Positions 1 to 8,286 of a stretch of 32,571 bases of DNA are shown here, piece by piece. Below the pieces are notes generated by a model, which was not told the DNA's origin, did not search any database, and saw only the letters and a list, made by a program, of their open reading frames with translations. The translations under genes and the position numbers were made by a program. The DNA is taken from positions 1-32,571 of IMG/VR virus record IMGVR_UViG_3300029922_000212; one strand, given 5' to 3'. Position 1 is the first letter of the stretch. Every line of letters begins with the position of its first letter. The DNA is from a virus.

Positions 1-5
1 ACGAT

Positions 6-2456
6 ATGGCTATAAACCTGCTTATAAACGGTCAATTAGCCGATATTGACCCCGACCAAACATTCGCTATAACTTACCAAAGCGCCGATTTAAGCGACCT
101 TGGCTCCCGTACCGCTCCATACTCTACAACATGGGCGCTGCCAATGAGTTTGAATAACTGCAAGTTGTTCGGGCAAATTCAGGACGCAAACGGCAATACA
201 ACTTTCGGAAATACGCAGCAACGCTGTTTGGTTTACAAGGATAACACCTTGCTATTGGATGGCTATATAGTTGTAACCGATACGGATACCAACATATTTA
301 ATTGCTGCGTTGTTGGGGCTTTAAAGGGTTTATTTGATAAATTAAATATAACATACGCCGACCCGTTAAATTTTGGCATTATAACAACAAGGCCTCTAAC
401 CTTAAGGGATTTAAATATAGGTTTAAGCACAATAACGGTTAGCGATACCGATATAAGACCTAACACATGGACTGCTGCTAATGTAGCCTTATTATTGAAA
501 GGAGGTTCGCCTGATTGTTCCACGCAATACCCTTTATTTGACGATGGAACCCAGCAAGGCTTGGCAGACCAAACAACTGGGTTACCTTATATATTGCGCG
601 ATTCGGGCGGCGTTGGCGACCCGATAGTATATAGTAACTATTTCCCTGCCGGGTGGAATTGGAACCCGCCACCGCATTGCACCAATATAGACGGCTACAA
701 TAGCGTCCCTTTGTTAATGTTTCGGCCATGGTTTAGCCTTTTAATTTTATTGCAGGGAATTATAGAAAATCAGGGTTACACCGTGAATGGCGATTTAAGT
801 TTTTTAAAGTCGGCTGTAATTAGTGGCGGTTTGGCGCACCCTGATTTAAACTTCGTTACTTATGCGGGCGGTATAACCAATAACGTGCTTAATGGAAAAT
901 GGAATATGCCAAGTACGTCTTGGTTGGTTGGAGCTCTGTTATGTAGTGCCGCGCCACAAAGAGCACCATTAACCGTTCCAAGCGGGCAGGTTACAACTTA
1001 TTACGATGGCACGAGCGGCGAAAATGCATTTTATTATAGCTCAAATTCGGACATTAATTCAGGCAATTATGGCTGGGTGAAAATAGAGATACAATACAGC
1101 TTTAAGTTTGAGCCTTATACAGGCATTTCGGCAGGCGATGCCATAACGGTCAGCATTGTTTCCCGCAATGCAGCCACCAATATCCCTGTTATTTTGGCTC
1201 AAAATGTTAATCAGGTTGCGCAACAATTACAGCTTATAACGCTCAGTGCTGTGGTATATGTTACCCAAAATTGCCGCATTCAGGTAATGGTGCAAAGTGC
1301 TGATTATACATTATCAACTCCCGATTGGACTAGCTTAAACTGGAGTGTTGTTGGCGGCGAGTACTTTCAAATAACGCCTATTGATATGCTTGCGCCAGGT
1401 TGCCTTATAACAGAACGGTGTTTACCGTTGATTAACCAGGGAGATTTTATTAAAGATGTGCTAATTCGCTATGGCCTGCTTATGCAGGTGAACGAAAGCG
1501 CACAAACTGTAACTTTCAGCAAACTTAATAACCTGCAATTACAAAATAACGCATTGGATTGGAGCGATAAGGTTGCAAGCGAGGAAAATAGCATTATACC
1601 CAATATGTATCGTTCTTCTTTCTGGTATGATACTTTAGCCAAAATAAACTGGTATTACAATGCCTCGCCTGAATTGGGCGGATGGGCAATAAGAAGCAAT
1701 ACGCCAGGTACCGAAATAACCAAAACCGTTTATACATCGCCGATTGATATTGGCCTTGTTTCAACCATTTACAATGGCATTCTTGGCTGGTTTAAATACC
1801 TGTTTACGGTTAATTCAGGCCAGCCAGTTATGAATTGGTACTCTATGAATCTTACCTTTGCCGATGAAAGTTCGGGCGGCTTACCCGTTGGGCTAGGCGT
1901 GATAAGCAAAGGAGGTTATTTGGCGAAAAGCGTGCAAAATTATGTTGTGGCGCAGCAAGGCGCAACGCCACCCGATTCCGGCCTGTATTACGGAGACGCA
2001 GGTTTACCTCAATGTATTTATGGCGGGTCAAACGGCTGGCAATTTTGTGCGCCAAGCGATTTTTACAGCGTAAACGAAACGCCAATTATTGGCGATATTG
2101 TGCCGTGCAATTTGGCCGGGACTTATTGGGATAACAATTCCGGAAAGTATATAGCTATAAAAGACATTAACGGCGAAAGCCACACCGGAACTGCTAGTGT
2201 AACTCAAATTACATTTTCTAAACAAAACTGGTATTTCCTGCTTTCAACGTATAACGCTCCATTACAAGCCGCGTTACTTAATCCTCGTATTGATAGCCGA
2301 TTAGTTCGGGTGAATGAAGCTGATTTACAAAACATTGATTTTAGCAGGCCAGTAGTAATTTACGGCATTAAATACTACATTAACGCCATCGTTCAATTTG
2401 ACCCAATAAACTTACGACCTACACAGATAGACTTGCTGCAATTAGGCAATCAATAA
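6..2456 (+). CDS. Large distal tail / baseplate-type structural protein
   Basis: An 816-residue protein that begins MAINLLINGQLADIDP. This is the N-terminal style I recognise in Bacteroidota phage tail proteins that sit beside the tape measure gene. It is rich in Asn, Tyr, Trp, Ser and Thr with almost no charged helices, as expected for a beta-rich virion protein. The ATG at 6 follows the bases ACGAT, and if the molecule is circular an AGGGA-like ribosome site at the window end precedes it. It lies 3 bases upstream of the next tail gene and belongs to the late tail operon that ends with the tape measure. Head, tail-tip or host-contact roles cannot be separated from sequence alone. If the ends join, the reading frame is continuous with the truncated gene at 32157 (see findings). 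Confidence 0.6.
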   Translation: MAINLLINGQLADIDPDQTFAITYQSADLSDLGSRTAPYSTTWALPMSLNNCKLFGQIQDANGNTTFGNTQQRCLVYKDNTLLLDGYIVVTDTDTNIFNCCVVGALKGLFDKLNITYADPLNFGIITTRPLTLRDLNIGLSTITVSDTDIRPNTWTAANVALLLKGGSPDCSTQYPLFDDGTQQGLADQTTGLPYILRDSGGVGDPIVYSNYFPAGWNWNPPPHCTNIDGYNSVPLLMFRPWFSLLILLQGIIENQGYTVNGDLSFLKSAVISGGLAHPDLNFVTYAGGITNNVLNGKWNMPSTSWLVGALLCSAAPQRAPLTVPSGQVTTYYDGTSGENAFYYSSNSDINSGNYGWVKIEIQYSFKFEPYTGISAGDAITVSIVSRNAATNIPVILAQNVNQVAQQLQLITLSAVVYVTQNCRIQVMVQSADYTLSTPDWTSLNWSVVGGEYFQITPIDMLAPGCLITERCLPLINQGDFIKDVLIRYGLLMQVNESAQTVTFSKLNNLQLQNNALDWSDKVASEENSIIPNMYRSSFWYDTLAKINWYYNASPELGGWAIRSNTPGTEITKTVYTSPIDIGLVSTIYNGILGWFKYLFTVNSGQPVMNWYSMNLTFADESSGGLPVGLGVISKGGYLAKSVQNYVVAQQGATPPDSGLYYGDAGLPQCIYGGSNGWQFCAPSDFYSVNETPIIGDIVPCNLAGTYWDNNSGKYIAIKDINGESHTGTASVTQITFSKQNWYFLLSTYNAPLQAALLNPRIDSRLVRVNEADLQNIDFSRPVVIYGIKYYINAIVQFDPINLRPTQIDLLQLGNQ

Positions 2457-2459
2457 AAA

Positions 2460-3899
2460 ATGGCACCTCCAATAAATGAAACGATTATATTAAGCGGCAC
2501 CCCAAGACCCGTAAGCGCGTCTATTGACGTTGGTAATATAAATTATTTTATTGATTATGAGCAAACATTTATAGCTGGCTATCCTAATCCCAATGGCCTT
2601 ACTGGTGTTGTAAATCCCGCTTCTTATCCCGTGGCTAAGCCTTGCTGGTGGCTGTATTATCAGCTATATTATACGAATGATTTGCCATTTTATAGTATAG
2701 CCGATAACTCCAATGGTACCACTACAATAGTTACAACGTCATCTGATAATTTTCCAATTACCGGAAGCGATGGTATTAATGTTGGAGACCAGTTCGCATA
2801 TAAACTTAGTGGTTATTGGTATGTTTGTTCAATATTGCAGATAAATGGCACGGTTGCAGGTGCAGGCATTTCTTTCGTTATTGACCTTCCATTTTCAATT
2901 GTAAGTTCTGGGGCGTTCGATACAGCATCATGGGCAATACACCTTGTTAATAGGCTTAGCAGGCTTAAGCAAACATTCATTAGCAACAACACCAATGCTG
3001 ATACATTTTACCCAAACCTAACAAGCACCTTTGTTTTTTGGGGCAATGGAGATTCCGGAGATGGAGGTAATTATATTTTCGTAGATGCGAGCGGATATTG
3101 CCAAGGCGAAATAACGCAGGTTACACCTGATTATAATCTTGGCAATCAATTATTGCAAGTCAAACTTAATTTTGGATTAAACACAGATAGCGACTATACA
3201 ATTACATCTGCAATAAGTGTAATGAATGCCACCAACGGAGCAATACCACTATTTGCAACCGTTGTTTTATCGGGGCACACCTATTCAATCTATCCAGTAA
3301 GCTGCGTTAGCCAAGAGCAGATTTATTTAGTTCAATGGAATTTACCAAGCGGCGATACTGCTTACACTCCTCTACAATGGTATTGGAGCAATAATGCAGA
3401 TTCCGCAGATTGCTTTTTGCTGCCAGATGTTAATATTGCTGATTTTTCTGGTTATGCAAACCAAATTTGTTTTCCTGTCGGCTCTCAATTTCTATGGCTG
3501 GCTTGGCAAAACAGATACGGAGGAATTGACCTTTTCGCCTTCAATTATAACCTGATACAAGCAAACAACACCGTAAGTTATGGGGCGTTTCGGCAAGGTA
3601 ATTTTATTAGAGATTTAGGTAAAAAGGCAGTTTTGACCTACGAAATTTCAGCACCGTACATGCAAAACAACCTGCAAGACTGGTTTATTGATTTGCAACA
3701 AAGCCCTAAAGTCTGGATGAGCACCAATATATCTATTATTGAGTGGTATGGCGTTCCAATGATAGATTATTTGAGCATGAGCTGGATAGAATGCACAATT
3801 GCGGATAGTAAATTCATTCCGAAAACAGCGTTAAGCAATCTTATGCAGTTTACCGCAACCATTGTTGTGAGTGAAATTAACAACACATTCAGAGGTTAA
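2460..3899 (+). CDS. Tail/baseplate structural protein, unknown fold
   Basis: A 479-residue acidic protein with abundant Tyr, Trp, Asn and Ser and alternating hydrophobic beta patterns. It lacks a signal peptide and has no clear membrane segment. The C-terminal third (LQDWFIDLQQSPKVWM onward) looks like a compact structural domain. The ATG follows the upstream stop by only 3 bases, and its stop lies just before the tape measure start, so it is part of the tail operon. I infer a distal tail, baseplate or receptor-contact component from position and composition. I see no enzymatic motif. Confidence 0.5.
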   Translation: MAPPINETIILSGTPRPVSASIDVGNINYFIDYEQTFIAGYPNPNGLTGVVNPASYPVAKPCWWLYYQLYYTNDLPFYSIADNSNGTTTIVTTSSDNFPITGSDGINVGDQFAYKLSGYWYVCSILQINGTVAGAGISFVIDLPFSIVSSGAFDTASWAIHLVNRLSRLKQTFISNNTNADTFYPNLTSTFVFWGNGDSGDGGNYIFVDASGYCQGEITQVTPDYNLGNQLLQVKLNFGLNTDSDYTITSAISVMNATNGAIPLFATVVLSGHTYSIYPVSCVSQEQIYLVQWNLPSGDTAYTPLQWYWSNNADSADCFLLPDVNIADFSGYANQICFPVGSQFLWLAWQNRYGGIDLFAFNYNLIQANNTVSYGAFRQGNFIRDLGKKAVLTYEISAPYMQNNLQDWFIDLQQSPKVWMSTNISIIEWYGVPMIDYLSMSWIECTIADSKFIPKTALSNLMQFTATIVVSEINNTFRG

Positions 3900-3903
3900 G
3901 ATA

Positions 3904-6660
3904 ATGTCAAATAACCAGGCGAGTACTATTTTAAGCATTCAGGTTGAAGGCTTTGAAAGCGTTGAAAAAATGAAGCTGGAGCTGAAAGCGTTGAAGCAAG
4001 CCCGTACCGATTTGGATAACCAAAACAAAACCGGAACGCTTGCCGAAAAAGAATACACCCAAGCTATTGGCGCCAATGCCGCAGCGCAGGCCGGATTAAC
4101 CAGTCAAATAAAAGCGCAAACCGTTGCGTTAAAAGCCAACGATGCGGAAATTCAACACGCAGATGGAAGTATTGACCACATGAAGGTGCAGCTTTCCAAG
4201 CTAACTAAAGAATGGAACGCGCTAAGCGAGGCCGAAAGGGTTGCGGCAAAAGGTATGAAAATTCAAGCCGATGCCGCAAATTTAAGCACCAGGCTTAAAG
4301 CGTTGGAAGGAAGCGTTGGCAACTTTACAAGAAGCGTTGGCGGTTACGCAAAAGGGATTGAAAGCGCATTCGGCGGAAAACTACAAAACGTATTGGGCGA
4401 GGCAAGCAAAAGCCTCGGCGCATTAGGTAGCGCAGGGGCGGGGGCAGGTAATGCTTTGCAGGCGTTCGGCACAGGGTTGGCTGGAGGACCTTTGGTTTTG
4501 GCTTTATCCACCTTACCCATTTTGATTAATGGTGTCGTAAAGGCGTTCGGCTCAATGGATGACGCTTTTTTGTACGTGGAAGCTAACTTTGAAGCCTTTA
4601 AAGTAAACGCCACCAACACCTTTATAGATGTTCGGCATGGGTGGGAGGATTTTGTAAAATCGGTTAAAACAACGTGGCAAGGTGGCGATAACGCCTTTAC
4701 CCGGGAGGCAAAAGCATTTGAAGAAATGCAGGATAGAGTTTCGGCTGGCCTGGGAACCTTGGAAGAAGAACAAAAGGTTTACTCAAATGCGATTATTGCA
4801 GAAAACGAAAGGGCAGTTTTGGGGCAAAAGATGAGCCAGGAAGAACTTGAAAAGGCAATACTTGAAAGCAACAAAAGAATTGAAGCTGATTACAAAAAGC
4901 GCGCTATTTCAACTTCAAAAATTGCTTACGACGCGGTTGTAAACATTGATAACACCGAAGATGCTATCCGGCAACTTCGTGGCAAGGAGGTTGGCTATCA
5001 AAAAGAAATTGACCAGCAAATGCTAATAAGCCAAGACCGTGTATTAAAATACGATGAAAGGCTTGCGGCGGCAAACAAGGCCAAAGAAAAGGACTTGGAA
5101 ATAACGCGCCAAATCGGCGAGCAACAACAAATTTTGATAACGCAACAAACCAAACTGCTTATGGCTAGAGCTGGTCAAGATGCGTTTAGTCCGCTTGACC
5201 CGTTATTTAAAAAAGCCGTATTTACAGGGAAAGAGTTGGCCGATGTTCAAGCAAGGCTTAATGAATTGGCAAATCCTCCCAAAAGCGCAAGTAACCCATC
5301 CGGCAAATCCACATTGGTTATTAATCAAAAAGAAGCCGACGAGCAACTAATCGCCGCTCAAAAACAACTGGCAGACATTGAAAACCTGCAAAGAGATAAG
5401 GACTTGAAATATAACCAGCTTACCAGCCGCATTCGCAAAGGCGAAATAGCAGAACAAAGGCAGGCCGCCGAAAAGGCCGCCGAGGAACGCAAAAAACAAG
5501 CCGCCAAAGAAATTGAAGATACAAGGACTGTTTTGCGTTTACGGGTAGAAATTGCCCAAACCGCCGATGAAGAATTTAAGGCCAAAAAACAGCAACTTGA
5601 TTTTGAATTAAACCAGTCAAAAAAAGCAACGCCCGCAAACGCCGATTTGTTGCAGGCAAAATATAATAAGGATGTTGCGGCATTGGATAAGGCCCTGTAC
5701 GACCGCAAAGAAAAAGAGGCTGTAGATGCTGAAAAGAAAAAAGCCGATGCGGTTGAAAAAGTTTACAACCAGGAACTTTCCGATTTGGAAAGGCATTATA
5801 TAGAGGAAAACAACGCTATTAAGCAGGGCGAACTAGCGGGCGTTTTAACCATGCAGCAAGCCCAATCCAAAGAGCTTGAGCTGCAAAAAGCGCATTTTGA
5901 GGCATTAATTAAGCTGGAAAAAAAATATAGCAAAGATACCTTGCAGGTTGAAACACAGCTATTGGATGCCCAAATAGCTAATAACCAAAAACAAATACAG
6001 GCAGACCAGCAAACAGAGCAAGCGCGCGCGCAAATTCAAAAAGCGCAAATTGATGCCAGCAAACGCACTTTCGGCGTGTTGGTTCAAATTAACGATAGTT
6101 TAAACAGAAATTCCACCGAAAGTTTGGAATTCAAAAAAGATATTGCCGTTGCCCAAAGTGCAATAGCATTAGGCGAAAGCATTGCCGAAAGTTTGCGGAT
6201 AGCAGGCGAAAGCAGCTTAGACCCGATTAGCTTTACCGCATCGATTGCCGAAATGGTGGCAACCGCTGTTAGCACTATCGTAAGTGCCAATTCTGCCATA
6301 CAAGGAGCAAAAGCACCAACGCCTCCGAATTTAAAACAATACGGGAATGGTGGTTATGTTTATGGGGCAAGCCATTCGGAAGGTGGCGTTAATGCCAATT
6401 TGGAAGGCGGAGAATTTGTGATGAGCCGTCCGGCGGTTAAAATGTTTGGGCAACAAATAGCCGCCATGCACGCTATCGCAAGCGGCCAAGCAGTTTCAAG
6501 CAGCGCAATAACGGCTAGCAATCAGGCAAACGCTATTCAAGCGCAAACGCAAAGTTATATCCAAGGTATAAGCAACACGCCTAAAACAGTTCTTTCAACC
6601 TACCAATTAGCCCGCACCTATAACCAGCTGACTATTAATAGTCAGCTTGCCAGGGTGTAA
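3904..6660 (+). CDS. Tape measure protein
   Basis: A 918-residue protein that sets tail length and is held inside the tail tube. Most of it is heptad-rich, Lys/Glu/Ala/Gln coiled coil. A hydrophobic segment lies near residues 195-215 (PLVLALSTLPILINGVV) and is probably a membrane-active stretch used in DNA ejection. Near residues 825-850 there is a Gly-rich segment ending EGGEFVMSRPAVKMFG, a hallmark I know from many siphovirus tape measures. I chose the ATG at 3904, preceded by AGAGG, rather than an in-frame ATG at 3871 that would overlap the upstream gene. At roughly 0.15 nm per residue (general rule) the tail would be near 140 nm. A terminator hairpin follows directly. Confidence 0.88.
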   Translation: MSNNQASTILSIQVEGFESVEKMKLELKALKQARTDLDNQNKTGTLAEKEYTQAIGANAAAQAGLTSQIKAQTVALKANDAEIQHADGSIDHMKVQLSKLTKEWNALSEAERVAAKGMKIQADAANLSTRLKALEGSVGNFTRSVGGYAKGIESAFGGKLQNVLGEASKSLGALGSAGAGAGNALQAFGTGLAGGPLVLALSTLPILINGVVKAFGSMDDAFLYVEANFEAFKVNATNTFIDVRHGWEDFVKSVKTTWQGGDNAFTREAKAFEEMQDRVSAGLGTLEEEQKVYSNAIIAENERAVLGQKMSQEELEKAILESNKRIEADYKKRAISTSKIAYDAVVNIDNTEDAIRQLRGKEVGYQKEIDQQMLISQDRVLKYDERLAAANKAKEKDLEITRQIGEQQQILITQQTKLLMARAGQDAFSPLDPLFKKAVFTGKELADVQARLNELANPPKSASNPSGKSTLVINQKEADEQLIAAQKQLADIENLQRDKDLKYNQLTSRIRKGEIAEQRQAAEKAAEERKKQAAKEIEDTRTVLRLRVEIAQTADEEFKAKKQQLDFELNQSKKATPANADLLQAKYNKDVAALDKALYDRKEKEAVDAEKKKADAVEKVYNQELSDLERHYIEENNAIKQGELAGVLTMQQAQSKELELQKAHFEALIKLEKKYSKDTLQVETQLLDAQIANNQKQIQADQQTEQARAQIQKAQIDASKRTFGVLVQINDSLNRNSTESLEFKKDIAVAQSAIALGESIAESLRIAGESSLDPISFTASIAEMVATAVSTIVSANSAIQGAKAPTPPNLKQYGNGGYVYGASHSEGGVNANLEGGEFVMSRPAVKMFGQQIAAMHAIASGQAVSSSAITASNQANAIQAQTQSYIQGISNTPKTVLSTYQLARTYNQLTINSQLARV

Positions 6661-6664
6661 AATA

Positions 6665-6695
6665 AATAGCCCCGCATCATAAACACGGGGCTATT
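6665..6695. terminator. Hairpin after tape measure gene
   Basis: A 10-bp perfect stem (AATAGCCCCG with CGGGGCTATT) closes an 11-base loop, four bases after the tape measure stop. AT-rich flanks on both sides allow it to work for the plus-strand tail operon and for the minus-strand cassette that ends at 6733. Confidence 0.75.
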
Positions 6696-6732
6696 ATTCC
6701 TCTCTTCAACTAAACACCAATGGAAATTAACC

Positions 6733-6912
6733 TCATCCATTTTCTTTATTTCGGTCGTTTTTCCTGCTTATTACCTCAATTTCTTTGTAAGTAGCGTTTC
6801 GGCAAAATCTACTAACGCTTTTATTCGCTTTTTTAGCTTCCCCCGTAATATATTCTTTTTGTTCGGCTGTTACAAACAACTTAATATAAGGTGAATTGTT
6901 GCATTTGCCCAT
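6733..6912 (-). CDS. Small ribbon-helix-helix-like protein (MobC-type)
   Basis: A 59-residue basic protein. The core IKLFVTAEQKEYITGEAKKA followed by a second helix (SVSRFCRNATYKEI) has the strand-helix-helix layout of ribbon-helix-helix proteins, close to the N-terminal part of small mobilisation/MobC-like DNA-binding proteins. The chosen ATG at 6912 overlaps the stop of the upstream gene (TAATG), indicating translational coupling. Together the two genes form a minus-strand cassette inside the plus-strand late region. It could be an autoregulator acting on the palindrome at 7101-7112, but that is inference. Confidence 0.55.
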   Translation of the reverse strand: MGKCNNSPYIKLFVTAEQKEYITGEAKKANKSVSRFCRNATYKEIEVISRKNDRNKENG

Positions 6913-7103
6913 TATTTCAGCATATAAAACAGTATAACAGCCACCGATAACGCATAAATAATGCAGGAAATGGCATTGCCAGCCAATATATACCATTTAT
7001 TGGCTATCTCTTTAAACTGTTTGTAACCAACAAAAAAAGCCCTCAAAGTCAATATAAATAGACCTGAAAGGCCGAAAACTGCTATAAACGCTATAGTATT
7101 CAC
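6912..7103 (-). CDS. Two-TM small membrane protein
   Basis: A 63-residue protein with two hydrophobic helices (about residues 4-24 and 38-61) joined by a basic loop (GYKQFKEIANKW). The only reasonable start is GTG at 7103, which lies inside a 12-bp palindrome, with a TACCTTTG promoter element about 23 bases upstream. Size and topology resemble small holins or superinfection-exclusion proteins, but no family was recognised. It is coupled by TAATG to the DNA-binding-like gene downstream. The cassette orientation, own promoter and terminator suggest a 'moron'-type insertion between tape measure and head genes. Confidence 0.55.
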   Translation of the reverse strand: MNTIAFIAVFGLSGLFILTLRAFFVGYKQFKEIANKWYILAGNAISCIIYALSVAVILFYMLK

Positions 7104-7112
7104 GGTACCGTG
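7101..7112. promoter_or_regulatory. 12-bp perfect palindrome over the GTG start of the minus cassette
   Basis: CACGGTACCGTG is perfectly self-complementary and covers the start codon of the 63-aa gene, between its promoter and coding sequence. This is a typical place for a repressor operator. Binding protein unknown. Confidence 0.45.
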
Positions 7113-7125
7113 CTGTTAGTGCAGC

Positions 7126-7133
7126 CAAAGGTA
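7126..7133 (-). promoter_or_regulatory. Bacteroidota-type -7 element for the minus cassette
   Basis: On the minus strand this reads TACCTTTG, matching the Bacteroidota -7 consensus TAnnTTTG, 23 bases upstream of the GTG start at 7103. No good -33 TTG is seen at the expected distance, so it is weaker than the other promoters. Confidence 0.45.
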
Positions 7134-7164
7134 ATAATTTTTATGGTTAGTACATTTGTTGGTA

Positions 7165-8286
7165 ATGAAAAATATTTACCTCAACGGCGAAATAAAGGCA
7201 GATAAAACGCTTGCCAATATAAAAAAGCAGGTTGGGAATGATTATGCAGGTGGCATTAATTTAAACATTAACAGCCCTGGCGGAAATGTCGTTGAAGGTG
7301 ATGCCATTATGGATTATCTGAAAAGTTTGGATGTGCCATTAATGGCAACCTTAACTTCTGCCGCAAGCGAGGCCGCTAAAATGGCTGCGCAAATACCTAA
7401 ACTGGTTTTAAGTCCTGATGCGATAAAAGCGGCTTATGTTTTCATGATTCACGAGGCCCATGTTATGCCTGCCGATTTAGGTAAGGATAAAATGAGGGCG
7501 GAAGACTTTAGAGCATATGCGGATATGCTTGATAAAGAAAATGACGAAATGGCAAAGGCTCTTATGTTGAAAATAGAGTTGCCATACGAGAAAATAAGAG
7601 AATTGATGGCAGATGAGACCTATATGGATGCCAACAAAGTTAAACAATTAAAAATTGCAGCTTTAAACACAAATACAATGGCCGAAAATAAAACAAAGCC
7701 AATTTCAAACCTTGCAAAAGCAAGACATTATATAATGAAGGCTTTAATGCCGAGCGACCCCGATAACGACGCGGATAACGATACCGATAACGATACCGAC
7801 ATGGACGCAAAAGCCGAGTTCACAGGTGCGGGATTTCCCGGCACTTTAAAACCTGCAAACGCTGCGCCTAACCCGAAATCCACCGATGCCGCACCCGCTG
7901 CGCCGGATAATAAATTCGCCGATATGCTCACGCAATGCCTTGCCGAGCTGGCAGCCATGAAGGCAGATATTGCCGAAATGAAAGCGGGCGCAAATCCAGC
8001 GGTTGCCAAAGCGGATGAAGGCGACCCCGAAATGAAGGCGAAAGCCGATTTGGAAGAAGCGAAAGCCAAAGCCGAAAAAGCGGAAGAAGAAGCTAAAACC
8101 GCCAAAGCCAAATTGCAGGCTTTGCAGGAAAGCATAAAACAAAATAGCAAAGACGTTATTGCTGAAGCCAATAGCTTTAGAAATAAAGTGCAGGCAGCAA
8201 ATACGCCGGAAAAGCCATTAAAAAAATGGCAAGAGCAAGCCATTATTGAAGATAACACAGCCAAAACCCTAAAAACTATATTTTAA
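7165..8286 (+). CDS. ClpP-type prohead protease fused to scaffold-like tail
   Basis: A 373-residue protein. The N-terminal 170 residues have the ClpP/S49 prohead protease pattern: INSPGGNVVEG for substrate binding, SAASEAAKMAA carrying the candidate nucleophile Ser, and MIHEAH carrying the catalytic His. After residue 171 the sequence changes to an acidic Asp/Asn linker and then a long Ala/Lys/Glu coiled coil, as expected of a scaffolding domain. The family matures capsid proteins and degrades the scaffold. The ATG at 7165 is preferred over a TTG at 7156. An in-frame ATG at 7678 (MAENKTKP) could produce the scaffold alone. The stop overlaps the capsid gene start (TAATG). Confidence 0.82.
   Translation: MKNIYLNGEIKADKTLANIKKQVGNDYAGGINLNINSPGGNVVEGDAIMDYLKSLDVPLMATLTSAASEAAKMAAQIPKLVLSPDAIKAAYVFMIHEAHVMPADLGKDKMRAEDFRAYADMLDKENDEMAKALMLKIELPYEKIRELMADETYMDANKVKQLKIAALNTNTMAENKTKPISNLAKARHYIMKALMPSDPDNDADNDTDNDTDMDAKAEFTGAGFPGTLKPANAAPNPKSTDAAPAAPDNKFADMLTQCLAELAAMKADIAEMKAGANPAVAKADEGDPEMKAKADLEEAKAKAEKAEEEAKTAKAKLQALQESIKQNSKDVIAEANSFRNKVQAANTPEKPLKKWQEQAIIEDNTAKTLKTIF
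7762..7797 (+). repeat. Three tandem 12-bp units encoding an Asp/Asn linker
   Basis: Units of the GATAACGATACC type (first copy diverged to GATAACGACGCG) encode a D-N-D-T/A repeat between protease and scaffold domains. Copy number could change by slippage. The repeats resemble acidic metal-binding loops only in composition. Confidence 0.7.

Noticed and set aside
7728-8264. 178-aa minus-strand frame over the scaffold part of the protease gene
   Set aside because: Antisense of Ala/Lys/Glu-rich coiled coil gives an open hydrophobic frame; the plus frame has clear protease motifs and context.
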